A DNA stretch of 64,000 nucleotides from Pelagibius sp965227505 (GTDB taxonomy: Bacteria > Pseudomonadota > Alphaproteobacteria > Kiloniellales > Kiloniellaceae). The translations under genes and the position numbers were made by a program. Every line of letters starts with the position of its first letter. The first letter of the stretch is position 1. The stretch covers positions 4,774,001 to 4,838,000 of the forward strand of contig NZ_OZ245757.1 in the NCBI RefSeq assembly GCF_965227505.1, written 5' to 3'. The notes beneath the pieces are model-generated. The model had not been told where the DNA came from and did not search any database. It worked only from the letters and a program-made list of their open reading frames with translations. This document shows, piece after piece, positions 1-8,627 of the stretch.

Positions 1-101
1 GTAAGCCCGATCCCGAGCAATGCCCATGACTTTTCTGTGACCCTCCGGCCCGCGGGGAACTCTCTGCTGCATTAGTGTTTTCTGAATTTCGGGCAGAGGA
101 C

Positions 102-1652
102 TCAGAACAGCCAGTCGGGCAGCCAGGTGGCCAGCCCCTGCCACTGCCAGAGCACCAGCATGCCGAGGATCTGCAGGCCGATGAATGGCAGGACGCCGGT
201 GTAGATCTGGCCGGTTGTAATCTCCTTTGGCGCCGCGCCGCGCAGGTAGAACAGCGAAAAGCCGAAGGGCGGTGTCAGGAAGGACGTCTGCAGGTTGATC
301 GCGATCAGGATCGACAGCCAGACCGGGTCATGGCCCATGAGGATCAGCGCCGGCACAACCAGCGGCAACAGGATCACGGAGATTTCGACGAAGTCGAGAA
401 AGAAGCCGAGCACGAAGATCATCGCCATGACGAAGAGCAGCGCGCCGTCCGGACCGCCGGGCATGGCGGCGATGATCTCCTCCACATGGGCATCGCCGCC
501 GAGGCCCCGGAAGACCAGCGAGAACACGCTGGCGGTGAGGATGGTGGCGAAGATCATCGCCGTCACCGTCAGGGTGCTGGTCATCACCGGTTTCAGGATC
601 TCCGCCCGCCAGGCGCGTCGCAGTGCAAGACCAATGGCCGCCACCGCCACGGCCACCAGCGCCACCGCAAGGGCGCCGAGCGCCCAGTCCAGAGCGGTGA
701 CGTCGTCGCGCTGCAGGCGCACCGGCGCGAAGCGCGCCAGCACCGCGAGCGCCAACAGGGCCGCGCCGCCGGCATAGATCAGTCCGGGTCGTCCGTTCTG
801 GCGCAGGGCGGCCAGCAGCAGGGCGCCGATGGCCCCGACCGAGGCCGCCTCGCTGGGGGTCGCGACACCCCCCAGGATCGACCCCAGCACGGCGACGATG
901 AGGATCATCGGCGGCAGCAGGGCTGCCAGCACCTTGGCGCGGGGCGGCGCTGCCTCCGGGCGGGCGAGGGCGGGCGCCGCGGCCGGCGTGATCCAGGCCT
1001 TCGCCAGCATGTAAATCGCGTAGAGTACGACGAGGGCGAGGCCGGGCAGCAGCGCCGCGGCGAAGGTCTGGCCGACCGAGATGGTGTCGATGGTGAAGAG
1101 GCCCTGGCGGAACTGCGCCTGCTGATAGGCATTGGACATCACGTCCGACAGGATGATCAGCAGGGTCGAGGGCGGGATGATCTGGCCGAGGGTGCCGGCG
1201 GTGCAGACCACGCCGGAGGCAAGGCGCGGATTGTAGCCGTTGCGCAGCATGGTCGGCAGCGCGATGAGGCCCATGGCGACGACGGTGGCGCCGACGATGC
1301 CGGTGGAGGCGGCCAAAAGGGCGCCGACCAGGATGACGGAAACGCCGAGCCCGCCGCGCAGGCTGCCGAACAGCCGGCCCATGGTTTCCAGCAGGTCTTC
1401 GGCGATGCGGCTTTTCTCCAGCACCACGCCCATGAAGACGAACAGCGGAATGGCGATCAGCACGTCGTTGGTCAGCAGGCCGAAGATGCGCTGGCCGAGG
1501 GCGCCGAGGAGACTGAGATCGAACACGCCGAAGGCCCAGCCGAGGCCGGCGAAGACCACGGCGATGCCGGTCAGCGTAAAGGCAACCGGATAGCCCAGCA
1601 GGATGGCGCCGATCAGCGCCGCGAACATCAGAACGTCGAGGTATTCGCTCAC
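102..1652 (-). CDS. dctM: TRAP transporter large permease, DctM type
   Basis: This is the large membrane subunit of a tripartite ATP-independent periplasmic transporter; it carries the ion-coupled translocation path in the inner membrane. The 516-residue product is almost entirely hydrophobic helices. It has the DctM pattern: an early GYPVAF motif, IPLFVFMGVVLEKS near residue 70, an STGIVGATVVAMG segment near 115 and QIIPPSTLLIIL near 155. It is longer than the usual ~430 residues because extra helices are inserted around residues 230-345, as in the mannitol/chloroaromatic-type DctM proteins. Its start overlaps the stop of dctQ by 4 bases, so the two are probably translationally coupled. The substrate cannot be read from the sequence; closeness to hutU only hints at an imidazole or keto-acid compound. 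Confidence 0.93.
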   Translation of the reverse strand: MSEYLDVLMFAALIGAILLGYPVAFTLTGIAVVFAGLGWAFGVFDLSLLGALGQRIFGLLTNDVLIAIPLFVFMGVVLEKSRIAEDLLETMGRLFGSLRGGLGVSVILVGALLAASTGIVGATVVAMGLIALPTMLRNGYNPRLASGVVCTAGTLGQIIPPSTLLIILSDVMSNAYQQAQFRQGLFTIDTISVGQTFAAALLPGLALVVLYAIYMLAKAWITPAAAPALARPEAAPPRAKVLAALLPPMILIVAVLGSILGGVATPSEAASVGAIGALLLAALRQNGRPGLIYAGGAALLALAVLARFAPVRLQRDDVTALDWALGALAVALVAVAVAAIGLALRRAWRAEILKPVMTSTLTVTAMIFATILTASVFSLVFRGLGGDAHVEEIIAAMPGGPDGALLFVMAMIFVLGFFLDFVEISVILLPLVVPALILMGHDPVWLSILIAINLQTSFLTPPFGFSLFYLRGAAPKEITTGQIYTGVLPFIGLQILGMLVLWQWQGLATWLPDWLF

Positions 1653-2158
1653 GCGGACTCCTGCTCACCGCGCAGCCGCAGAAGATCGCGCAGCAGGCAG
1701 GCGAGGCCCTGGAGGATGAGAAGAATGCAGAACGCCGGGGTCAGGGACTTCAGCAGGAAGGAGGCGGGGATGCCGCCGACGGAGATCGGTCCTTCGAGCA
1801 CCGCCCAAGCGTTGCGCACCGAGGGCCAGGTGAACCACAGCAGGACCAGCATGGAGGGCAGCAGGAAGAGCAGGCCCCCGAAGGTGTCGACCATGGCCTT
1901 CCCGCGCTTGGGCCGGCGGCTGTAGAAGATATCGACCCGCACATGGGCGTCGACCAGCAGCGTGTAACCGGCGCCGGCCATGAAGAGGGCGGCGTGCATG
2001 TAGAGCACGCCTTCGTTCAGGAAGATGAAGGAGATGCCGAAGACATAGCGCAGCACCACCACGGCGAACTGCAGCAGCACCATGGCCAGCGCCAGCCAGC
2101 GCACCGTGGAGCCGACGGCGCGGTTCACCGCCTCAAGCCGGTCGATCCAAAGCTGCAT
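1649..2158 (-). CDS. dctQ: TRAP transporter small permease, DctQ type
   Basis: This is the small membrane subunit of the same TRAP transporter, 169 residues with four predicted helices (about 18-36, 52-70, 95-115 and 137-155). It pairs with the large permease, whose start overlaps its stop. Length and helix number are normal for DctQ. It lies 150 bases downstream of dctP; that gap holds a palindromic repeat, so expression relative to dctP may be set by RNA structure. Confidence 0.9.
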   Translation of the reverse strand: MQLWIDRLEAVNRAVGSTVRWLALAMVLLQFAVVVLRYVFGISFIFLNEGVLYMHAALFMAGAGYTLLVDAHVRVDIFYSRRPKRGKAMVDTFGGLLFLLPSMLVLLWFTWPSVRNAWAVLEGPISVGGIPASFLLKSLTPAFCILLILQGLACLLRDLLRLRGEQESA

Positions 2159-2244
2159 CTTTGCTTCCAGAAGGTGCCCCCGATCCCATGCTTCGGGACG
2201 ACCGCTATAGCGGTCTCCTCAGCATGAGGTCCTGGCGCCATCTT

Positions 2245-2290
2245 GCCTCACCCTGAGGAGGACCGATAGGTCCGTCTCGAAGGGCGAGGC
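2245..2290. repeat. Dispersed palindromic repeat (CCTGAGGAG type), copy A
   Basis: The arms GCCTCACCCTGAGGA and TCTCGAAGGGCGAGGC flank a small inner hairpin. The same element recurs at 17500-17547 and 37021-37064. It lies between dctP and dctQ, inside a presumed operon. Such elements are known as dispersed REP-like sequences in alphaproteobacteria; a role in mRNA processing is inference. Confidence 0.75.
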
Positions 2291-2310
2291 AGGACGGTCG
2301 CGAGACCCGT

Positions 2311-3405
2311 CTAGTACGTGTAGTCCAGCGCGCGGGCGTTCATCTGGCCGTTGTCGGCGTAGACCATGTAATCGGAAATGGAGGCGCGGTAGGCGAGGAA
2401 GCTCTCGACGATGCGCTTGACCAGCTCGTCGCTGTCTTCGCGCAGTTCGGTCATCACTTCGCCGGCGGCGTTGCCCATGGCGACGAGTACGCTTTCCGGC
2501 AGCATCTTCACCTGCACGCCCTGCTCGGCCACCAGCTTCTGCAGCGCTGCGGCATGCTTGGTGGTGTACTCCGTCCAGACCGGGTTGTAGAGCGACTCGC
2601 AGGCCAGCGCGACCGCCTGTTTCAGGTCGTCGGGCAGGGCCTCGTAGGCTTGCAGGTTGACACCGCACTCCTCGGCGGAGGAGGGCTCGCCCACGCCCGG
2701 CCAGTAGTAGTTCTTGGCGACCTGATAGTAGCCGAGCGCGGAATCGGTCCAGGGACCGATGAACTCGCCGGCGTCGAGCGCGCCCGACTGCAGCGCCTGG
2801 AACATGTCGCGTCCGCCCATGGCCTGCACCGCCATGCCCAGCTTGGCGCACATCTCCGACGCCAGGCCCGTGGTGCGGAAGCGCAGGCCCCTGAGGTCGT
2901 CGACCGAGGTGATCTCATTGCGGAACCAGCCGGCCCACTGCGGGCCGGAGTTGCCGCAGAGGAAGGGTTTGAGGCCGAAGCGCGCGTACATCTCGTCGTA
3001 AAGCGCCTGGCCGCCGCCGTGGGTCAGCCAGCCCACCTGCTCGTCGGCGCGCAGGCCGAAGGGCTGGGACCCGAACAGCAGGATGCCCTTGGACTTGGAA
3101 CCCCAGTAGGCGGGGACGGCGTGATAGAGCTCGGCGGTGCCTTCGGAGACGGCATCGAAGACGCCGCGGCCCGGTACCAGTTCGCCCGCAGCGAAGAGTT
3201 CCACCTCGATGCGGCCACCGGAAAGGGCGGTGATGCGGTCGGCCAGAAGCTGCGCGGCGACGCCCGGCCCGGGCAGGTTCTTCGGCCAGGCGGTGACCAT
3301 TTTCCACTGCATCGTGCCCTGCGCGATGGCCGGTGCCGCCAAGGTGCCGGCTGCAGCGGCCGCGGCGCCGGCCCCGCCGGCTTTCAGGAACGCACGTCTT
3401 TTCAT
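2311..3405 (-). CDS. dctP: TRAP transporter substrate-binding protein, DctP/TakP type
   Basis: This is the periplasmic solute receptor of the TRAP system. The start is set at the ATG at 3405, so the protein begins with a twin-arginine signal (KRRAFLK followed by an alanine-rich stretch ending APAIAQG); the longer frame adds nine residues in front of it. The mature part has the TRAP fold: KMVTAWPKNLPGPG near residue 36, then GRIEVELFAAGELVP, a GLRFRTTGLASEM ligand segment with the conserved arginine near residue 190, and the AKNYYWPG motif. It resembles the TakP / mannitol-chloroaromatic subfamily, which binds 2-oxo acids in characterised members. First gene of dctP-dctQ-dctM. The ligand here is unknown. 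Confidence 0.9.
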   Translation of the reverse strand: MKRRAFLKAGGAGAAAAAAGTLAAPAIAQGTMQWKMVTAWPKNLPGPGVAAQLLADRITALSGGRIEVELFAAGELVPGRGVFDAVSEGTAELYHAVPAYWGSKSKGILLFGSQPFGLRADEQVGWLTHGGGQALYDEMYARFGLKPFLCGNSGPQWAGWFRNEITSVDDLRGLRFRTTGLASEMCAKLGMAVQAMGGRDMFQALQSGALDAGEFIGPWTDSALGYYQVAKNYYWPGVGEPSSAEECGVNLQAYEALPDDLKQAVALACESLYNPVWTEYTTKHAAALQKLVAEQGVQVKMLPESVLVAMGNAAGEVMTELREDSDELVKRIVESFLAYRASISDYMVYADNGQMNARALDYTY

Positions 3406-3533
3406 CGTCAGTCTCCCTTGTGTTTGCCCCAAGAAATCGGTTTCGCGTTGGATCGGTTCTACTTGTCTCCCGCGCCGCCCGTCCAGCAGCGTCAGGTTGT
3501 GTGGCTCTTTACGGGCCCTTGTCGGGCGCGGCT

Positions 3534-4379
3534 CTACGCAGGCTTTCGGCAGTGCACCTCGACCGGCAGGATGGCGGCATCGGCGAAGGCGCGGGCGGTG
3601 TTGGCGGCCATGACGGCGGCCGCGGCGCCGTGCACCAACTGCACCGCACGGTGCGGCGGCTTCTCGCCGCGCTCCACCAGCTCGCGCGAGCGCGCGCCGA
3701 AGGCCAGCGCCTCCTCACGCGTTTCCCGCAGGCGGATGTCCGCGAAGCCGGCGGCCTTCAAACCCTCTTTGGTCTGCTGCGGCGTGACCAGAAAGCTCGA
3801 TGCCGCTGTCGCCGCCCAGGGCGTGGGGTAATCCGGTCCGCCCCCCGGATCGCCTCCCGGGCCCAGGGCGATTTCAGAGAGCATCAGCCAGCCGCCCGGC
3901 TTCAGGACGCGATGGATCTCGCCGTAGAAGGCTCCTTTGTCGGCGATGTTCATCGAGACATTCATGGAGTAGGCGCCGGCGAAGCCGGCATCGTCGAAGG
4001 GCATGGCAAGGGCGTTGCCCTGGTGGAAGTCGACGCGCGCCTCGAGGCCGAGCAGGACGGTGAGGCGGCGTGCAACGGCACAGAACTCCTCCGTCAGGTC
4101 GATGCCGGTCACCCGGCAGCCGAAGCGCGCCGCCATGTAGCGCGCGGGCCCGCCGATGCCGCTGCCGATATCCAGCAGATGGTCGTCCGGCGTGACGGTG
4201 AGGGTCTCGGCGATCTCCTCGGTGACCTCCAGGCCGCGGCCGTGGAACTGGTCATATGGGGCGAGGGTGGCGACGCTCGGGTTGTCGGGGTCGACGCCGT
4301 CCTCGCGCAGGGCGGCCTGCAGCCGGTCGAAGAGATCGCCCTTGGTGTAGTGGCCGGCGATGTCGGGGGTGTTGCTCAT
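3534..4379 (-). CDS. Class I SAM-dependent methyltransferase (UbiE/sarcosine-dimethylglycine methyltransferase-like)
   Basis: This is a 281-residue cytosolic methyltransferase. Motif I is DHLLDIGSGIGGPARYMA (about residues 85-102), followed by the acidic ribose-binding GIDLTEEFC, motif IV around FAGAYSMNVSMN and the post-motif HRVLKPGGWLML. Small-molecule methyltransferases of this shape include glycine/sarcosine N-methyltransferases, but the acceptor cannot be fixed from sequence. It follows the GNAT gene by 44 bases and hutU beyond it, all on one strand, so it may be read from the HutC-controlled hutU promoter. Confidence 0.85.
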   Translation of the reverse strand: MSNTPDIAGHYTKGDLFDRLQAALREDGVDPDNPSVATLAPYDQFHGRGLEVTEEIAETLTVTPDDHLLDIGSGIGGPARYMAARFGCRVTGIDLTEEFCAVARRLTVLLGLEARVDFHQGNALAMPFDDAGFAGAYSMNVSMNIADKGAFYGEIHRVLKPGGWLMLSEIALGPGGDPGGGPDYPTPWAATAASSFLVTPQQTKEGLKAAGFADIRLRETREEALAFGARSRELVERGEKPPHRAVQLVHGAAAAVMAANTARAFADAAILPVEVHCRKPA

Positions 4380-4423
4380 CAGGCGGCTTGCTCTCTCGGG
4401 TCTGGCGGCGACAGGGTTTGCGG

Positions 4424-4903
4424 TCAGTGTCCGGCGTCGCTGCCGGCACCGGAAAGGTCCAGCGTCAGCAGCGGCAGCACACGCCCGGGAATGGAGCCGG
4501 AGGGGGCCGTGCCGACGACCTCGGCCCCCATGTGGCGGTAGAAAGCGGCGGCGTCCGGATCGGACTCGATCCGCATGGTCTTGGCGCCCAAGCCCCGGGC
4601 CCGCTCCACCGCCCAGGTGAAAAGCACCCGCCCGGCGCCGCTGCCGATCCGCGCAGGCTCGATAAAGAGCTTCGAGAGTTCCGCGCTTTCGCTCTCGATG
4701 TCCAGCTTGACGACACCGACGACGCCTTCGTCATCCTCGGCGACCTGCAGCTGATCGTTCTGCAGGTCCGCGGGCGTCAGGGTGAGCTCCTCGCGGCAGG
4801 CTGCCATGAAGGCGTCGTCGTAGCCCCAGACGGCCTTTGAGCGCAGGCAGAGTGCGCTCAACGCCGGCAGCTCTTCCTCGACGGCGGGGCGCAGGCGGAT
4901 CAT
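4424..4903 (-). CDS. GNAT family N-acetyltransferase
   Basis: A 159-residue acetyltransferase of the GNAT fold. The acetyl-CoA loop is seen as IEPARIGSGAGRVLFTWAVERAR (about 81-103), followed by IESDPDAAAFYRHMGAEVVG, the usual C-terminal strand-helix. The start ATG overlaps the hutU stop (ATGA), which sets this start and implies coupling to hutU. The amine acceptor is unknown. Acetyltransferases next to hut genes are not part of the defined pathway, so its role here is open. Confidence 0.85.
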   Translation of the reverse strand: MIRLRPAVEEELPALSALCLRSKAVWGYDDAFMAACREELTLTPADLQNDQLQVAEDDEGVVGVVKLDIESESAELSKLFIEPARIGSGAGRVLFTWAVERARGLGAKTMRIESDPDAAAFYRHMGAEVVGTAPSGSIPGRVLPLLTLDLSGAGSDAGH

Positions 4904-6588
4904 GAGCCCAGCATCGGCAGCTTCAGACCCTGTTCGCGGGCACAGTCGATGGCGATCTCGTAGCCGGCATCGGCGTGGCGCATGACGCCGGTGCCCGGGT
5001 CGTTCCACAGCACGCGGGCGATCCGTTTGGCCGCGGCCTCCGTGCCGTCGCAGACGATCACCATGCCGCTGTGCTGCGAGTAACCCATGCCGACGCCGCC
5101 GCCGTGGTGCAGCGACACCCAGGTGGCGCCGCTGGCGGTGTTCAAGAGCGCATTCAGCAGCGGCCAGTCGGAGACGGCATCGGAGCCGTCCATCATGCCT
5201 TCGGTTTCGCGGTTGGGGCTGGCGACGGAGCCGGAGTCCAGATGATCGCGGCCGATCACGATGGGCGCGGACAGCTCGCCGCTGGCCACCATCTCGTTGA
5301 AGGCGAGGCCGAGGCGGTCGCGCTGGCCCAGGCCCACCCAGCAGATGCGCGCCGGCAGGCCCTGGAAGTGGATGCGCTCGCGCGCCATGTCCAGCCAGGT
5401 GTGCAGGTGCGGGTCGTCGGGGATCAACTCCTTCACCTTGGCGTCGGTCTTGTAGATGTCCTCCGGATCGCCGGAGAGGGCGGCCCAACGGAAGGGTCCG
5501 ACGCCGCGGCAGAACAGCGGGCGGATGTAGGCCGGGACGAAGCCGGGGAAATCGAAGGCGTGGTCGACGCCCATGTCCTGGGCCATCTGGCGGATGTTGT
5601 TGCCGTAGTCCAGGGTCGGCACGCCGCGGGCATGGAATTCCAGCATGGCGCGCACCTGCACGGCCATGGACTCCTTGGCCGCCTGCACCACGCTCTCGGG
5701 GTTCCGGGTCTTCTCCGCCTCCCAGCGCTCCAGGCCCCAGCCCGCCGGAAGGTAGCCGTTCAGCGGATCGTGGGCCGAGGTCTGGTCGGTCACTGCGTCG
5801 GGCCTGATGTCACGGCGCACCAGCTCGGGAAAGATCTCGGCGGCGTTGCCCAGCAGGCCGACGGAAACGGCCTCACCCTTGCGGCAGGCCTCGTCGATGA
5901 CGGCCAGCGCCTCGTCGAGGCTGTCGCAGCGGCGGTCCAGGTAGCCGGTCTTCAGGCGCATCTCGATGCGGCTCGGCTGGCATTCCACCGCCAGCATGGA
6001 GGCGCCGGCCATGGTTGCGGCCAGCGGCTGGGCGCCGCCCATGCCGCCGAGGCCGCCGGTCAGGATCCAGCGGCCCTTCAGGTTGCCGTCGTAGTGCTGG
6101 CGGCCGACCTCCACGAAGGTCTCGTAGGTGCCCTGGACGATGCCCTGGCTGCCGATGTAGATCCATGAGCCGGCGGTCATCTGGCCGTACATCATCAGGC
6201 CGACCTTATCGAGCTTGTTGAAGTGCTCCCAATCCGCCCAGTGGGGCACCAGGTTGGAGTTGGCGATCAGCACCCGCGGCGCATCCGGGTGGGTGCGGAA
6301 CACCCCCACCGGCTTGCCGGACTGCACGAGCAGGGTCTCGTCCTCGTTCAGGTCCCGCAGGCTGGCGACCAGGGTGTCGAAGCTCGCCCAGTCGCGCGCC
6401 GCCCGGCCGATGCCGCCGTAGACCACCAGCTCCTCCGGCTTTTCCGCCACCTCCGGGTCCAGGTTGTTCATCAGCATGCGCAAGGGGGCCTCGGTCAGCC
6501 AGGACTTGGCCGAAAGCTCGGTCCCCTGAGGGCTGCGGATCACCCGGGCGTTGTCGCGGCGCGGATCGGTGGCGGTGGAAGCGGGCAT
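4900..6588 (-). CDS. hutU: Urocanate hydratase
   Basis: Urocanase converts urocanate to imidazolone propionate, the second step of histidine breakdown, using tightly bound NAD+ as an electrophile. From the ATG at 6588 the protein has 562 residues, the usual family size; the longer frame would read into the operator. Recognisable blocks are VVYGGIGRAARDW, WILTGGLGGMGGAQPLAATMAG for the dinucleotide, the active cysteine in ARICWVGLGQRDR, and HHGGGVGMGYSQHSG near the C-terminus. A perfect palindromic HutC-type operator sits 22 bases upstream of the start. The gene leads a minus-strand series with a GNAT gene (4-base overlap) and a methyltransferase. No hutH is adjacent. Confidence 0.97.
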   Translation of the reverse strand: MPASTATDPRRDNARVIRSPQGTELSAKSWLTEAPLRMLMNNLDPEVAEKPEELVVYGGIGRAARDWASFDTLVASLRDLNEDETLLVQSGKPVGVFRTHPDAPRVLIANSNLVPHWADWEHFNKLDKVGLMMYGQMTAGSWIYIGSQGIVQGTYETFVEVGRQHYDGNLKGRWILTGGLGGMGGAQPLAATMAGASMLAVECQPSRIEMRLKTGYLDRRCDSLDEALAVIDEACRKGEAVSVGLLGNAAEIFPELVRRDIRPDAVTDQTSAHDPLNGYLPAGWGLERWEAEKTRNPESVVQAAKESMAVQVRAMLEFHARGVPTLDYGNNIRQMAQDMGVDHAFDFPGFVPAYIRPLFCRGVGPFRWAALSGDPEDIYKTDAKVKELIPDDPHLHTWLDMARERIHFQGLPARICWVGLGQRDRLGLAFNEMVASGELSAPIVIGRDHLDSGSVASPNRETEGMMDGSDAVSDWPLLNALLNTASGATWVSLHHGGGVGMGYSQHSGMVIVCDGTEAAAKRIARVLWNDPGTGVMRHADAGYEIAIDCAREQGLKLPMLGS

Positions 6589-6610
6589 GAAAGGCAGTCT
6601 CCGGATTGAC

Positions 6611-6632
6611 CAAAGTTGTATATACAACTTTG
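6611..6632. promoter_or_regulatory. HutC-type operator upstream of hutU
   Basis: A perfect 22-bp palindrome centred on TTGTATATACAA. The same 12-bp core occurs at 9915, 12415 and 19132. It lies 22 bases before the hutU start, where it would cover the promoter. HutC (GntR family) binds sites of this kind in known systems; the binding here is inferred. Confidence 0.85.
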
Positions 6633-6666
6633 GTCTCGGAGTCGACGGCCCAGACTACGACCTGAA

Positions 6667-7188
6667 CTATCCGGTCCGGGTGCAGACGCGTGTCAGGATC
6701 GGCGCCCAGTGGCCCTCGGTCTCCATCTCCCAAATGGCGTCGAAGCGGTCGTTGTCGATGAAGCGCAGGACCTCGCGGATCGGCGCGCTGTCGCCGAGGA
6801 CGTGACGCATCTCGCCCTCCAGGTTCAGGTGATCGCCGGAGACGTCTCTCAGCTCCATCTCCATCGTCGCATCGTGGGAGAGGATGCGGCGATCGGTGAA
6901 ATCGCCAGACGCGCCGCGGCGCCAGACGTCGAGCAGGATTTCACCGTTCTCCTGAACCATCTCGCCGATGATCCAGCCGCCGCTTGCCCGGTAGTGGAGG
7001 GTCATCTCGGTGGGTGCGTCGATCCCGGTTTCCTGGCCCTGGCAGGCCCAGGTGCCGGCAAGCCTTTCGACCAGCGAAGCTGCTGCGGCAGGACGCGGTC
7101 CAGCAAGAGCAATGAGCGCAAGGGCGATGAGTGCGGGGACGAAGAGACGGAAGGAAGGAGATCGGCAGGAGAGTCCGGGTCGCGTCAT
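6667..7188 (-). CDS. Hypothetical secreted protein (DUF1579-like)
   Basis: A 173-residue protein with an N-terminal signal peptide (hydrophobic run about residues 17-37, ending RPAAAA before SLVERL). The mature part begins with LAGTWACQGQ and alternates short beta strands (MTLHYRASGGWIIGEMVQE, DRFDAIWEMETEGHWAPI). This is reminiscent of small lipocalin-like or DUF1579 domains that open with a GxW motif. It probably acts in the periplasm. It stands alone upstream of the hutU operator. No enzymatic residues can be named. Confidence 0.6.
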   Translation of the reverse strand: MTRPGLSCRSPSFRLFVPALIALALIALAGPRPAAAASLVERLAGTWACQGQETGIDAPTEMTLHYRASGGWIIGEMVQENGEILLDVWRRGASGDFTDRRILSHDATMEMELRDVSGDHLNLEGEMRHVLGDSAPIREVLRFIDNDRFDAIWEMETEGHWAPILTRVCTRTG

Positions 7189-7401
7189 GATAGCTCCAGC
7201 ATGCGGTTCATCGGCGACTCAGATGCCATCCTTTTAGGCCGTTTGGGCTTTGCGGTCCAGGGACCGCCGACCGGCCTGCACAAGCGGTCGCTGAAACCCT
7301 GTCAGGGCGCTTTGCTGCAGGAACGCATGCCGCAACTTTGACGCGCCCGGCGCACTGGATTGTGATTGGCAGGCGAGGGCTCCCAATGGCTCACTTCCGG
7401 G

Positions 7402-8229
7402 ATGCGCATGTTCGTCACAAGCCGCTGCGTCGTTGCGGTTCTCGCAGTCTGGGCGATCTGGGCCCTGCAGGCCGCCGCCGCCGCTCCCGGGCTCGATCTG
7501 GTGGCAATCCCGGGCGGCAGCTTCGTCACCGGCGACGCGGGGGGCGATGCCAACGAGGTGCGCCGCGAAGTCACGGTCGGGGCCTTCAGCCTGATGCGCC
7601 GGGAGGTGACCAATGCGCAGTTCGCGGCCTTCGTCGCCGCGCAGGACCGGGTCAGCGAAGCCGAGGTGCGCGGCAGCGGCTATGTCTGGAGCCAGCGCTG
7701 GCGCCTGGTCGCCAATGCCGATTGGCGCCATCCGCAGGGACCGGACTCTTCCATCGCCGGGCTTGACGACCATCCGGTGGTGCAGGTCTCCGCCCATGAC
7801 GCCGAGGCCTTCTGCGCCTTTCATGGCCTGCGCCTGCCGACGGAGGAGGAGTGGGCCTTTGCCGCCCGCGGGCCGCAGTCGCTGCGTTACGTCTGGGGCG
7901 CCGTGCCGCCGGTGCAGGACGGCCGGCAGCTGGTGGCCAACTTCGGCACCGAGGACTGCTGCGCGCCCGACGACAGCGACGGCTATGTGCGTACGGCCCC
8001 GGTGGGCAGCTATCCCGCCGGGCGCTCGCCCTTCGGTCTCGACGACATGGCCGGCAACGTCTGGGAGTGGACCGCGAGCCTCTTCCCGGGCCGGCCCTCC
8101 CAGCGGGTGATCCGCGGCGGCGGCTGGGGCAACAACCCCTACGGCCTGCGCGCAGCCTACCGCCACGGCAATCCGCCGCACTTCGCGCTCGACATGGTCG
8201 GCTTCCGCTGCGCCGGCCCGGCGCCGTGA
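7402..8229 (+). CDS. SUMF1/FGE-domain protein, secreted
   Basis: A formylglycine-generating-enzyme-like (SUMF1) domain protein. The ATG at 7402 gives about 275 residues with a signal peptide ending near LQAAAAAPG; the earlier TTG start is unlikely. Family landmarks are VAIPGGSFVTGD, RREVTNAQFAAFV, HPVVQVSAHDAEAFCAFHGLRLPTEEEWAFAARG, GNVWEWTASLF and RVIRGGGWGNNPYGLRAAYR. The two cysteines that active FGE sulfatase-maturases carry after the RGGSW-like motif are absent. It is therefore more likely a non-catalytic or different-activity SUMF1 protein in the periplasm. It stands alone. Confidence 0.85.
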   Translation: MRMFVTSRCVVAVLAVWAIWALQAAAAAPGLDLVAIPGGSFVTGDAGGDANEVRREVTVGAFSLMRREVTNAQFAAFVAAQDRVSEAEVRGSGYVWSQRWRLVANADWRHPQGPDSSIAGLDDHPVVQVSAHDAEAFCAFHGLRLPTEEEWAFAARGPQSLRYVWGAVPPVQDGRQLVANFGTEDCCAPDDSDGYVRTAPVGSYPAGRSPFGLDDMAGNVWEWTASLFPGRPSQRVIRGGGWGNNPYGLRAAYRHGNPPHFALDMVGFRCAGPAP

Positions 8230-8242
8230 CGCGCCACGGCGC

Positions 8243-8271
8243 TTGCAGTCCGCCAGCTTCAGGCCTATATA
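8243..8271 (+). promoter_or_regulatory. Sigma70-type promoter for the ABM-MarR pair
   Basis: TTGCAG (-35), a 17-bp spacer and TATATA (-10) lie about 30 bases before the monooxygenase start. Just downstream is an imperfect inverted repeat, GCTAAGTATTTAGGAGC, that could bind the MarR protein encoded by the second gene. Confidence 0.5.
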
Positions 8272-8301
8272 GTTATCACGCTAAGTATTTAGGAGCCGGG
8301 T

Positions 8302-8601
8302 ATGCCAGAGGTCTTCTCCCTTATCGCCAGGATCACGCCGAAGCCGGAATACTTCACGGCGGCCCGCGAGGCCATTCTGGAGATCGTTCCGGCAACCCGG
8401 CAGGAGCCCGGCTGCCGGGAGTTCGTGCTGCACGAGGCGCGCGACGGCAGCGGCCAGCTGTTTCTCTACGAGACCTGGGACGACGACGCGGCGCTGGCGG
8501 CGCACTACGCCCGGCCCTATACCCGCGCGGTCTTCTCCCGCTACCAGGACTGGCTCGCCCAGCCGGTGGAGATCACCAAGCTGACGCGGCTTGCGGAATA
8601 G
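8302..8601 (+). CDS. Putative quinol monooxygenase (ABM domain)
   Basis: A 99-residue antibiotic-biosynthesis-monooxygenase (ABM) domain protein, a dimeric ferredoxin-like fold that acts on quinones or reactive carbonyls without cofactor in studied members such as YgiN. The ABM pattern is visible: FSLIARITPKPEYFTAAREAI, TRQEPGCREFVLHEA, FLYETWDDDAALAAHY and the closing FSRYQDWL. An RBS (TAGGAGCC) precedes the ATG. It is followed 26 bases later by a MarR regulator, the common arrangement for redox-cycler sensing. The substrate is not known. Confidence 0.85.
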   Translation: MPEVFSLIARITPKPEYFTAAREAILEIVPATRQEPGCREFVLHEARDGSGQLFLYETWDDDAALAAHYARPYTRAVFSRYQDWLAQPVEITKLTRLAE

Positions 8602-8627
8602 CCGCGTCGCCGGGAGGGTGACTGGCC

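Noticed and set aside
75..1925. A 616-codon open frame on the plus strand opposite dctM
   Set aside because: Antisense shadow; the translated sequence is Gln/Asp/His/Arg-rich repeats with no fold, and dctM is unambiguous.
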